Shown here: positions 24,310-35,205 of the stretch, piece after piece | Numbering within the stretch: position 1 is the stretch's first letter | Layout of the letters: each line of letters opens with the position of its first letter | Assembly (NCBI GenBank): GCA_005656395.1 | Contig: SRSI01000009.1 | Coordinates: forward strand, 992,001-1,056,000 | DNA from: Strongyloides papillosus | Taxonomy: Eukaryota; Nematoda; Chromadorea; Rhabditida; Strongyloididae | Direction: 5' to 3' | DNA: 64,000 nt | Translations under genes and position numbers: made by a program | The notes under the pieces: generated by a model | Told to the model about the DNA's origin: nothing | Databases searched by the model: none | The model's input: the letters and a program-made list of their open reading frames with translations, nothing else

Positions 24310-25771
24310 CTACATTCCAAAACCATATGTCTTTACCGGAAAGGTTCTTTTTAATGAAGGACTGTGTTGAGGAACATCGGGAAAGACAATTTTTCGTGTT
24401 TTCTCTGGTATCAATGAAGGTACTGAACCAGTACGTTTTAGAATGTTATTTGGCTTGTTTTTAATTGATTTCTCTTTGAGATCAGCATCATTTTTCATAA
24501 TTTCATCAAATTCCTTCTCCAAGCTTTCATCATCTATACTTGGAGTTGTATTAAGACGGGAGATGGCATCTTCAAATTCATCTTTTTCCCGAATACCTTC
24601 TTCTATGTCATCCATAATTTCATCTACCTTTTCAATTGTTATTCCATTTTCTTTGTTAATATTTTTCATTGCTTCATTTCCATATCTCATCAATTCAACA
24701 ATCTTAGCATTATCTTTAGTTAGTGTAATACTATATAATATATCTTCTAGTTTATTTTTAGATGATTCCATTTTCTCAATAATTTGCTCTGTTGACTTAT
24801 ACTTTTTCATCTTTCTAAGTGCTCCACTTTTATCTTTATTTTTTATACAAATACGTGCTTGATCTTTCAATTTATTATTCATTTCGCCAATATGATTTAT
24901 CTGGTTTTCGCGGGTTTTTATGGCCATTATTAAGTTGTAGACAGAAGCATCAATGTCCTGGAACACTGGGAAATGCGCGTTAGAAGGAGATTTAAAGTGT
25001 TCATTAAATTTTAGTACTTCTACTTTAGGATTTGTTGAATAACCTACAGCGACGAATTTTTCTGTTATCCACAAATTCAATATTGCATTTAATGTGTCTT
25101 CAGAAAAACCAGTTACTGTTGATGAATAAGTAAAAAATTCCTCTTTAGACATCAATTCTGGTGGGCCATGGATAATATCTGTGTTTTGCCTATCTTTCAA
25201 TTTTACCATCAGTTGGCGAGATAATTTCCTTAGTGAAGGTAAATGAATATATTTACATTGTTCCACATTCTCTAAGGCATTATTACCACTAACCAACCAA
25301 CTGAGCATTCCACTTAAACCATAAGTGACAGAAGAAGCAACCCATGATAAATTGGAAGCGATACTTCTCCCTGACACAATCCTATTCGCCTGCACTGACA
25401 ATGCGTTAGGATCTATTAATAATTGCTTATTTTGAAGTTCATAAATTACATCTTTTAGACTTGCTGGTATTACATTGTTGCGCCTAAATGCATGCTTTAA
25501 GTCAGATATTGAAAAAAAGGGGTTCTCAAGTGTAAGACAATATTTTTCAATGGCGTCATGCCAAAATTTCATTATACATGAGTATGTTGAGGGGTTTAAG
25601 TTTTTATTCTTAATTATAAAAAACAAAACAATGTTATTAGCAAATATAACTTACCGGTAAATTGCTCATCATTTTACTCATAACACTATCGTCCTCCCAG
25701 TGTTCAGGAAGAAATGGTTTCGTTTTTGTGGATAGTTCAATACCACACTTTGATAACATTTTTTTTACCAT
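24310..25771 (-). CDS. chmp-7: CHMP7, ESCRT-III related protein
   Basis: Two exons on the minus strand, 25771-25655 and 25608-24310, with a 46-base intron, give 471 aa. CHMP7 has an N-terminal ESCRT-II-like winged-helix half and a C-terminal Snf7-like half. It recruits ESCRT-III to the nuclear envelope for sealing. Here the opening LPEHWEDDSVMSKMM and the KFWHDAI block match the family's N-terminal signature. A hydrophobic stretch near residues 105-125 (WVASSVTYGLSGMLSWLVSG) corresponds to the membrane-binding loop. The C-terminal half (about 240-420) is helical and charged, with the KDKSGALRKMKKYKS element of Snf7 proteins. A 3' splice site sits about 11 bases upstream of the start, which can be read from either of two in-frame Met codons (25771 or 25759). 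The downstream neighbour is the aminotransferase, 207 bases away. Confidence 0.9.
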
Positions 25772-25782
25772 GAACTTTGAAC

Positions 25783-27721
25783 TAAATGTGTCAAAGATAA
25801 GTCAAATAATGCGATAACAAAATTGGAGAAATGTACATTAGAACATAAGCAGTAAAAAAAGAGCAATTTCTATGCGAGAAATTATTAATTGTGTGTTTAT
25901 TGTTTTTCCATAAAAATAAGTGAAAAAGTTAAAATTAGTAAAAGTCCTAAAACGTTATAACGTTTGTAAAAAGCATAACCTTGTACGAATCTAATTCATG
26001 ATTGGAAAAAAATTGTAAACATTACAACAAAGTGTTTCTCATTATTTTCCTGCAGTTTATATTTTTTTGTAAAATAGTAGAAATATTATAGAACAAGTAA
26101 ATAAATAAAATTAATCTGAATTTAATCTTAATTTTTCATTAATCAAAAATTAAAAAAATTCCTAATTATAAAAATTTTATTATTGATCACATGAAAGTTT
26201 GGAATTTTCTTAGTATAACCTCTCTTTGCAAACATTTTGAAAAATAAAAAATTTAATTATTTTTTTAGCAAAAATGGTTTCATATGCTCTCAACAGAAAT
26301 ATATAAATTGATATTACCTTCCATACGACTGTGTATTTGAACGTATTTACCAATTTGATTTTAATCACATTATTTTGAAAATTAATACATATAGAAAAAT
26401 AAAAGTGATAAGAGAGGAAAAGAAATTTCACAGCCAGTAGGATTCTAACATATGTGGGCAAAGTCCAGTTGATTTCTAATTGATCTCACTAACTACTCAA
26501 ACATAGCCATGGGTCTTCGGGCTTTTTCCATTCTGAATTTCAATGATAAAGTAAAGAGAAATTTTCTTACTTACAGTTATTTTTCCATATGCAAAAAGAA
26601 CATAATTAAAAAATTTTGACGTAACAAATAAATTTGTGTAAAAACATGTTTCATAAAATATTCTATTATTTGCAATTTTTCTTTTATAATTATTATTTTT
26701 CTCACACAAAAAATTTTTGATTTCAACTAATGGAAAAATTTTTGAAAAATATTATTGAGAAATTTTTAGTTGTAATGAATAATTTTACAAAAGAAAGGAA
26801 ATTAATTGTTGTTTTTATAAAATCATTATAATATTTGATTGTGTTTTCGAAATTAATAATTCAACATCACATGATATCATGCATTTTTTATTTATTTTAT
26901 CAGGGACATATACCTAAATGAGAACCTAAGGTTTTACAATCTGATGAGGGTATTTTGATTGTTTTTATTATTTCTTATATATATTGATGTATATAAAATA
27001 TTTTTATTGTTTATTTATAAAAATATTTTGAATAAAAACTTGCCTTATCTTGCAAAATGTATTAAAACCTATTCATTGGTAAAATAAAATAAAAACATCT
27101 AGTTATATATTATTTGATAATAACGTTTTATAAAACTTTTTTACTCGAATAAATGTAATATTTGGACTTATATTAAATTTCTGAAAATCAGATTTTCAAA
27201 AAAGATATGTCAATGGTAGTTTTATGGAATCAATAATATTAATATGGCAGATAAATTTATTGAAATGTGGTTTCTTAATAAAATGGAACAAGAGATATGC
27301 TTTTAAGATAGTTCAAGATACTTAAATACCTTGAAAAAAAATAAAAATAAATCGACATCAAAAAATATTTGACTAGAAAATTTTGATATAATAAAAGTAA
27401 AAATAAAATAATACAACTTCTTAAAAGATGAATCCACAAATAGATATAGAAAATAAAAGAATGTCAGGGCAGTTCAAGAATTTTTCATTGGTCCAAAACC
27501 AATTAAATAACACAAGAATGACCTATTTAGTATGATATGGCAAAAATAAGTTCCATTTTAGTGTAATTAAAGTGATAATATTTCTAAATGATTAAATATT
27601 CGAAAATATAAAATAAATTCTCCAGTATATTCTTGATTAATTATGAAATATTAATAAATATTTTTTCGGACAATATTATTATTTTTGTGTAATACTTTTT
27701 GAACAAAATTAAATAAAATAT
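25783..27721. other. 1.9-kb spacer with a tRNA pseudogene
   Basis: A/T-rich DNA between chmp-7 (its promoter side) and the 3' end of an F-box gene. It contains the degenerate tRNA at 26429-26511, listed separately. Between about 27244 and 27555 on the plus strand, short protein-like pieces (for example NVRAVQEFFIGPKPIK) are cut by several in-frame stops. This may be an old coding fragment, but it was not convincing enough to call. Confidence 0.4.
26429..26511 (-). pseudogene. Degenerate tRNA-Ser(AGA)-like pseudogene
   Basis: On the minus strand an 83-base stretch aligns in outline with a eukaryotic tRNA-Ser. A D-loop-like GAGTAGTTAG is followed by an anticodon loop TTAGAAA (anticodon AGA), a long variable arm (GGACTTTGCCC) and a T loop TTAGAAT followed by CC. 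The acceptor strands CATGGCT and GGCTGTG still pair over all seven positions if G-U pairs are allowed. The D, anticodon and T stems are broken (for example ATCAA against TCAAC in the anticodon stem). The T loop has lost its invariant TTCGA sequence, so the box B promoter is lost. The expected bases were judged from the general tRNA-Ser consensus. A functional gene is unlikely. Confidence 0.65.
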
Positions 27722-29527
27722 TCAACCTAAAAGATAGGTCTTAGCAAAAGAGTTTTTAAATTTTGTACATGTGGAAGTGTTACTTTGAATGATTATTCTT
27801 AAGATATATTCTTTTTCATATGTTGATGGTTTTAGGTAATCAAACAAAAACTGTCCACATCTTCTTGGAGTGTTTTTTGCCATCTTTCGTAATATATATC
27901 TTTGATTAGTTTTTGGATAGGCACAATGAATATGAAGAAATTGAAGTGGTGGCCATGCTATTTTGAAATTTCCATTTTCATCAATTCTTTTAATATCATT
28001 AATAATCTTGGCAGCATTATAACAGCTATTAAATTTAAGTCGAAGACCAACTAAATGTTTAAATAGTGAAGTTATTTTATTCAAAGATATTGTCTCAGAG
28101 GTAATGTCTTCTAATATTAAGTTTTTTATATATTTACAATTTCTGGCTATCTCTTCAACGTCACCAATAGACATTCCAGAACATTTTTCGAGTTTAATAT
28201 TTTCCAAATTTCTGTTTAATCCTTTGCATAAATAATAAAAGTGATTTGATGTACTGAATGTAAAAAATCTAATTTGCAGTGATCTTAAATTTTTCATTCT
28301 TAATATATCATTTGTAAAGGCAAATGCCTCTTCATCAGTCAACTTAGAAGTATTATCATAAAATAAAATATTTCCAAGACATAAATCTGTTATTGACATG
28401 TACCCAGCATTGGTATTCTCATGATTATTTTGTTCATCAAGTAATAAATTATTTCGTGCTAATCTTTCATAGTATCTTCCAAATTCTGCATCAGAAAACC
28501 TTATATTTATTTGATATGTCAATGATACGTTTGGTTCCGTAAATATTTTTGTTCCTGAAAAAAAATCTGAAAAGTGTTGAGATGAATAATCATGTCTAGA
28601 TATGCTTTCATTAAATCGAACACTTTTGGCATATGGCAAAAATTTGTACAATAAACTTTCTTCATTCTTGTTATTTGGTTTCCCAATATGTGGAAATTGT
28701 AATGTTTCAAGTTGATTTGGACTACAACACCTCATCAAATGTAATACTACTTCAAGGAAATGTCTTCCTCTTTGATAATACAAATGTTTTATAGTTTTCG
28801 AAATTTTTAAATCGTTAGTTGTTATTAATGATTGGAAATTTAATTCTCTTTCGCCATTCAAAATAGCTAAATACAGAGTATGTGGACTTAAACTTGAAAG
28901 TATTTTGAAAAATTTTACAGTTTCCGAATTTAAATATTCAATTGTTAAACTTAACTTTTTAATATTTTTAAAATTTTCTATCCCATCAAAAATACTAAAA
29001 TATTTGTTAGGCATACGACTAATAACTAAAATATTTGCTCTCGATAAAAATGTTTCTATTTTGCTTTTTGAATCATTTAATTTTTTTATGATGACGTCAT
29101 TTATAAATGGAATAGAAAAAAGTGCTGTGCCATCAAGAAAACTTATAAATTCATCATTATAATTTTGAACGGACCCTATTTCTCTCGTGTCTGTTTCATA
29201 CTCGAAGTGAGGTAGATATGAGCGACCATTATCACATAAAGTATAAAAATGTTTGCATGATAATTGAAGATTTAGTCTATCTTTAAAATTTGGTACATTT
29301 TTTAATATAATATTCATAATCTCATCCGTCCCTGCAACAGTTTCGGCTGCCGTTCTTATTTTAACTTCGTTTATTTCTTCAATAGCTAAATCAGAAAATT
29401 TGATTAGAAATTATTTGATAAAAATAGAATACATACCTTGTTTAACTTTTTGGTAAAGCTCATTGGCTATTCTTTGTTTTCGTGATTCTAAAGTTTCAAT
29501 AGATTTTTGATTAATAAAGTTCATCAT
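27722..29527 (-). CDS. F-box / LRR-like protein, lineage-specific
   Basis: Two exons on the minus strand, 29527-29437 and 29385-27722, with a 51-base intron, give 584 aa. The first exon is charged and helical. Residues about 53-85 (EIMNIILKNVPNFKDRLNLQLSCKHFY) look like an F-box, the Skp1-binding element of SCF ubiquitin ligases. The rest consists of degenerate leucine-rich segments (for example LRSLQIRFF, LENIKLEKC and IKNLILEDI), as in the divergent F-box/LRR proteins expanded in nematodes. The substrate is unknown. A good 3' splice site (ATATTTCAG) ends near 29550. It shares the gene style, but not obvious close identity, with the F-box proteins at 42.1 kb and 59.8 kb. Confidence 0.82.
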
Positions 29528-29550
29528 TAATAAATGTAATATGTGTTAGC

Positions 29551-30216
29551 TGAAATATAAAATTCTTAATATTCTAATTTATAAATATATTTCATAACAA
29601 CTTTATAAATAAATCAATTAAAAAATACGAAATATTTTATATCTCAAAAAGATAATTCGTAAATATATATTATCAAACAATAAAAAAATAATAGCAGAGA
29701 ATATGTTGAATGATACTTTACTATTATAAATCAATTTATTTTTTTTAAAAGATACGAAACACAATTTGTTTTAATGGAAAGAATATGCAAGCATTAAAAA
29801 TATAAACTAAAAAGAATACTTTGGTAACATCATTATATTAGCCATCCAGGCATTTCTTATGTACTTAACCATATAAAAAAGGTAGAAATTATGTAATATT
29901 TCTAAAAAAATAAATAGATATATATGTTAATTATCTCTTGAGAATGTAAATTAATGAATAAAATTTAGAAATATTTTATTTGATTATTCTGCTCGATTAA
30001 CATTAAAATATTAATAAAAGTAATCTCAAGAATGTATATTAAATTTTTCTGTATGGAAAATGGTTGTATTTTGTGTCTCCACTCGAAATAAATATTTTAA
30101 AAAAATAAAAGAATAAACATAAAGAAATAAAAGTCTAACAAATATAAATAAATTTTAAATATAGATGTAATTTAATAATAAATACAATATATTTTATTGT
30201 TTATAAATATCTAATC
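29551..30216. other. Spacer
   Basis: A/T-rich sequence between the start of the F-box gene and the stop of the M13 peptidase gene. No coding or RNA signal was seen. Confidence 0.4.
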
Positions 30217-31670
30217 TTACAATTTACATTTAGTTGTTGGATTCATTGGTGTTGCTTTATCACAAAAAAATGCTGTTTTGAAATTTTCCTGATTAGATAT
30301 TGCTCCAATTACACGATAGCGTTCAATTGAATGTATACCTTTTTCAATTTGTTTTAATTCGTATTTATAGGATGTATGTGTACAATGAGTCTGACCAAAA
30401 GATATATAAAATAACTGAAAGTCGTTATATTTTTCATATCCAGGAATTTGAGGTTCATCTAATTTAATATCATTAGTAGAGATAATATATGCTCTCATTG
30501 CTGCTTCTAAGCCCATATTATCAGCAATATTTTCATTTAATGTTCTTTTACCATTGATCCTCTTTTTTGTTTTTGTACTAATATATTTATTGTATTGGTT
30601 AATAAAGCATTTCATTTTACTGTCAAATATTTTATAAGTTGAATCATTCCATGTATTATTATAATTTTTATTTTGATTATAATTTATGCCAATTTTATCA
30701 AAAGCATGAGCAATTTCATGTCCAATTATATAACCTATACTTCCATAATTCATTGATTTTAGTAGTTTAGTGTTAAAAAAAGGTAAATTCATATATCCTG
30801 CATTAAGGTAAAATGTATTTTCTTCAAAATTATATGAAGCAGACGTATCAATTGTTGATTCATAATAGTGATAATCTGTTGCTACGTTATTTCTTAAAAC
30901 ATATTTTTTGTGAAGTTTTAGTTTTTTTGAAATTTCTTTAAATGTATTAGTTTCATTAATATCTAATGTGCTATAATATTCATCAAGATTTCTAAAATTT
31001 TTTGTAATATTATTGTAAGCAACGTGGTACTTTATTTTATCTAACTTTTTTAATACATCATCAAGTTTGCCATAATCAGTTGAGTATTGTTCTATTAATA
31101 TCTCCCTGAAAGCAATTTTTAAATTTTCTATAATTTGAATAATTATATCCTTACTATATTCGCTTATATTATCATGAATAAACAACGCATCTACAGCATA
31201 TGTCATATTTTGTTTTATAAAATCCAAACATCTTTTTTTTGAAATTTCATATTTACTATCAAGTAAACTATTTTGAAGACATATCTTATAAACTATTTTA
31301 ACCATTTTTATACCTGATGAACCGTATGATATATTATTTAAAAGGCGTCCTGTTATTTTACGATTATTAAATTTCAATAATATAACATACCGATAATAAA
31401 ATTTTCATTATATTCCTCAAGTATATAGTCATTATATAATACCTGTTTTTTGTTTTCTTTATTGTTTTCTAACCACTTTCCACAGGCAAATTGGTAAAAA
31501 TCAGTACAAGGTTCTATTTTTTCATCAATTGAATTGTTAAGAATTTGTTCAGAGACTGAAGTATCAAATTTACTAACTTGATTGTAAAGATTCATTGGTT
31601 TTGAATTTATTGAACTACTAAATAGTACAACTGTAAATTCCAATAAAGTAAAACAAAAGTATGGATTCAT
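30217..31670 (-). CDS. Shortened M13 (neprilysin-family) metallopeptidase, secreted
   Basis: Two exons on the minus strand, 31670-31391 and 31349-30217, with a 41-base intron, give 470 aa. Neprilysins cleave small peptides outside the cell and normally have about 700-780 aa. A hydrophobic N-terminus (residues about 1-23) acts as signal peptide or anchor. PCTDFYQFACGKWL at about 53-66 is the family's N-terminal signature. The zinc site HEIAH is at about 304-308, the third ligand is the Glu of ENIAD at about 366, and the substrate-binding His and Arg lie in IHSIERYR (about 433-439). So the catalytic core is intact. Two things are odd. The helical domain between the N-terminal motif and the zinc site is roughly 200-250 residues shorter than usual. 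The Asn of the NAxY substrate motif is replaced by Ser (SASY, about 263-266). The C-terminus is CKL instead of the usual CxxW. The start is 202 bases below the Tudor gene, operon-like. Confidence 0.88.
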
Positions 31671-31872
31671 TATTGTAATATCAATAATGTTCTAACATAA
31701 AAAAATAAATACAACTCTTTAAGGAAATTTCAATATTAGTTATTATGTACATTTAATTATTGTAAAATAATTATGAAAATTTATATACTATAAGACAGAA
31801 AAACATAATTCTAAATATTTAACTTCTTTATACAAAAAAATGATAAATATAAAATAATTAATTTTTTGAGTA
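31671..31872. other. Short intergenic gap, operon-like spacing
   Basis: 202 bases between two minus-strand genes, the Tudor protein upstream and the M13 peptidase downstream. There is no clear strong polypyrimidine acceptor directly before the M13 start, so co-transcription is possible but not shown. Confidence 0.3.
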
Positions 31873-34284
31873 TTATTTTCTTGACTTTATATATAGATCT
31901 TTACAGTACTTTTGAAATTCCACAATAATATTTGTTCCATCTATTGTTGATAAAGTTAAAATTTTTCTATTACCCATGTTAGTTGTCATAAATTTCCCCA
32001 ACATTGTTATATTATTTTTAAATAATGGAATTGATTTCTTAAGATATTTAATTGCATCTATCTTATCTTCTAAGTTAAGACGGTCATAGTTGCTATCAAG
32101 AATTTTTTCTGACAACGACACAACTTCCAAATAAGGATAAGGAAGTTTAATAATTTCCAAAGGGCAACTGTATATTTTCATCTTTCTATTATATTTAAAT
32201 TGGCGTTTTGTTTCTATTTCTAAGAAGAAGAAATCTTCTAAAGCTTCATCTTCTGACGATGAATCAGTAGCTTCTCCTCTGTCATTATTAGAAAAATTAT
32301 TCCCCGTGACTACTCTGTAACATTCTTCATCCCGCTTAATTAAATAAACTGTATCTGGTAATACATTTTCTAATTTAATTTCTTTGAATTTTCTCTAGAA
32401 AGTATTTGTATTTTTTGGTTAAAAAAACTTACAGTATCATAATTATTGATATATTTATAATTTTCTTCATATACCATTAATATTTCACTACTAAATATGT
32501 ACACTTCATTTTCATTGACAAAGTTTGTGATAGAAAACGCTTCGAGTTTATATTGTGGGTGATGAATACCTTTATGCAACGATGCATTTGTTAATGAATC
32601 ATAATTTCTATCTAATTGAATATTGGTATTTTCTTTAAGTTTATTAAATTCTTTTACAAATTCATCAATACTTCCTTCCTCTTCTTCATCAAAACAATCA
32701 TCTATTGGAAGCAAAGTAGAATCTTTTGGATTATACATACCAAACGAATCACTAGGAATTTTTGCTTCTGTACTTTCTACACACGATGTACGATTCTTCG
32801 GCATTTCAATGCATAAATCTCTGAGAGATTTTCCAAGAACATTTCCTTTTTTACAAAATGAAGCGTTTAGAGATTTCCCAAATTCTCCAAAACTTGGACG
32901 TTTCAATATCTTTTGATCGCTGAGTAAACATGCAGCTAAATCAATGTTGTCGCCATGTAAATCAACTAATTTGTTTTTAAATTTTGTAACTATGTTCGAT
33001 CCTTCATGCTCAACGGTAAGAAATTCTTCACAACAATTATTTATAATTTGAACTTGATTGTTATTCTTAAATAACAATTTTAATACTCTACTTCGTCGTT
33101 CATTTATTTCTGTATTATTTGACTTTCCATAGGTCTTAAAATTACCCAACTTTACCAAAGATACAAATTTTGGCAACATAAAAAAATCTTTTAATTTCCA
33201 TAAGAAGTCTGGTTCATTTCTAATATTTTTAAATACTAGTGTTGGTTGATCAATACAATAACAATTAACAAACTGACTATTAAAGCTTATAATAGATACG
33301 CGATAAAATTTGGTGGTTTCTGAATCATATAAGACAAAAAGATCATGAGAGTTGGATGGATTTATCTTATTAACAGATAATTTTCCTCTATTTCTTTTAT
33401 CATTGTAATATTTGTTTAAGAATTCAACAAAAAATAAATAAGCAATAGTTAAATCTATAGATCGAACATAAATATGTTCATGATCTGGAACTCCAATTAC
33501 AAAGCCATCCGTATATTCATCAGTAATTCTATGGGCCTTGTCAAATCCCCAATGTGGTGCAGAAAAGCTTCTCTTTCCTTTACAAATTTGGTCCAGTACT
33601 TTTAATTTACCTCCAAGTTCATACATCTTGAAAAATTCATTTTTTATAGAATATAGCATACGATAGCCATTAAAAATGAATGCGCTAAGAACGTCACTTG
33701 TAACATTGATAATGACTGCGTGGATAAAACTTCCTGCTTTAATATCTGATATTTCTGGAATTCCATATCTTTGACAATATGCATTAGGTATATAATCCAC
33801 AACAAAACAAAGTGGATAACAAAGTTCACCACTAATCATGTCATTATTTATTTCATATATTTTAGTGTCATTTGTTAATGTTTCGGTTTTGCCAACATCA
33901 ATACATTGGATTGAAGGTCTCTCTTCGTTTCTTTTAACAACATAACATCTTCCTAGTTTCCCATTCACTGTTGAATAAATATAAATTTTCTTATCTATTA
34001 TCTCGTTCTAAAAAAATAGTAAACAAAGAAAAGTACAAAATTACCTCTTCTATAGACTTAAAATTTTTAATCTTTTTCTTCCATTCGATTAACAACTTGG
34101 AAAGCTTCTTCTCTAAATAATGTGTCTCAATTGGTTGCAGCCAAACTTGTCTAGTACTATAATTTACAAAGCTAACATGACAAGAAATAATTGTTGGTGA
34201 ACACCCTAATTCTTCAAATTCTTTTCCAAAATTAAAAAAATCATTCAAAAAGTCAATTTGAGATTTAAGTTGTTGCTCTCCCAT
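31873..34284 (-). CDS. Multi-Tudor-domain protein
   Basis: Three exons on the minus strand, 34284-34045, 34007-32433 and 32394-31873, with introns of 37 and 38 bases, give 778 aa. Residues about 47-65 (VWLQPIETHYLEKKLSKLL) and 85-125 (IYIYSTVNGKLGRCYVV, then IDVGKTETL) form a first extended Tudor domain. A second lies at about 258-343 (IYVRSIDLTIAY, then FVLYDSETTKFYRVSII and YCIDQPTL). A third, more diverged one is near 590-680 (VYIFSSEILMVYEE, then VYLIKRDEECYRVV). Tudor domains bind methylated Arg, and proteins of this type usually act in germ granules and small-RNA pathways. No enzymatic domain was seen. Whether it corresponds to a known C. elegans gene cannot be told. A 60-codon frame just upstream (34307-34489) may be part of a 5' exon, but no in-frame join was found. 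Confidence 0.8.
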
Positions 34285-34306
34285 TTTGTTTAATAGATTG
34301 AATAAA

Positions 34307-34489
34307 TTATAAATTAGTTGCAGACGGTAAAAATTTAGGAAAATCCAGTACAAGCTCTTTCACTTTATAAACAAAAATACTATCCTTTAAATGTTTGAGG
34401 AATTTTTCATCATTTTTTTGTAAATAGACTTGACTTTTATGACAACTAGATATTAGATTGATTAAAATGTCATTATATTTGATTGTCAA
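34307..34489 (-). CDS. Small open frame just upstream of the Tudor gene, uncertain
   Basis: A 60-codon frame on the minus strand, with ordinary polar composition (ending VLDFPKFLPSATNL), stops 22 bases before the start codon of the Tudor protein. It could be a missed first exon of that gene, an upstream ORF, or a separate tiny gene. A splice to join it in frame would need a poor donor/acceptor pair, so the link is unproven. Confidence 0.3.
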   Translation of the reverse strand: MTIKYNDILINLISSCHKSQVYLQKNDEKFLKHLKDSIFVYKVKELVLDFPKFLPSATNL

Positions 34490-34912
34490 TTTTGTTAAAA
34501 GTTTTTATTAGTAAAGTAATCATATTTCATATGGCAAGACACGAATAAGTTCTACAATTTTTTTGCATTTTAATCAGAAGCATTGTTTTTTACTTTGTTT
34601 TGTGGATAGGAAATTTGTATAATTTTCAATTTGCCATGAACTTTATCAAATGAAGAAACATCGAAAAATATATAATATTTTATTTTTATACAACATTTAA
34701 CAAACATTTATGATTAAAAAAATATGTGTTAATACGAATCTGTCCTTGAATTTAGGTGATCTCTCTGTTTACATTTCCTCACTTAAGAGAAGCAATTAAA
34801 ATAATAATTTATTAGATATAGTATTTTTTATAAAAAGTCATATTAGATGATGGTGAATACATTTAGTTACATATAGACAAAAATAATAAAAAGAATGATT
34901 GTAATCAATTTC

Positions 34913-35165
34913 TCAACGAATAAACATGAACGGATAAGGTACCCAAAGAATTTTAAATATTTGGAAAATTACAATACCAGTGTAGATTAGAATTTGAGCA
35001 AACAAAAAAATATGTTGGAGGACAGCAATTTTTTCCTCATTACTAAGTGTAACACTTTCATTTCCTTGAATGACATTAAAAATATGTCTACAAATAATGT
35101 TAATTTTTATAGAGATAGTTATAAAATAAACCTACCTTATTGATGAAGTAATAGTCATGGTCATA
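34913..35165 (-). CDS. 67-aa single-pass membrane protein, function unknown
   Basis: Two exons on the minus strand, 35165-35137 and 35087-34913, joined in phase across a 49-base intron with good sites (GTAGGT to TTTGTAG), give 67 aa. The short first exon encodes MTMTITSSI. The second holds a polar segment with SVTLSNEEKIAVLQHI, then one TM helix (about residues 38-58) and a short C-terminus ending PYPFMFIR. The frame, the splice sites and a further 3' splice site upstream (about 35205) together support a real gene, although each part alone would be missed. Topology is probably N-out, C-in or tail-anchored. No family was recognised. Lies 628 bases upstream of the Tudor gene on the same strand. 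Confidence 0.65.
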
Positions 35166-35205
35166 TTGATTATTTGATTGATAATACCACTATAATTTGA
35201 AATCT

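Noticed and set aside
27244..27555. Plus-strand coding-like pieces with several stops
   Set aside because: Two frames look equally protein-like, so no reading is preferred. Noted only as a possible old fragment.
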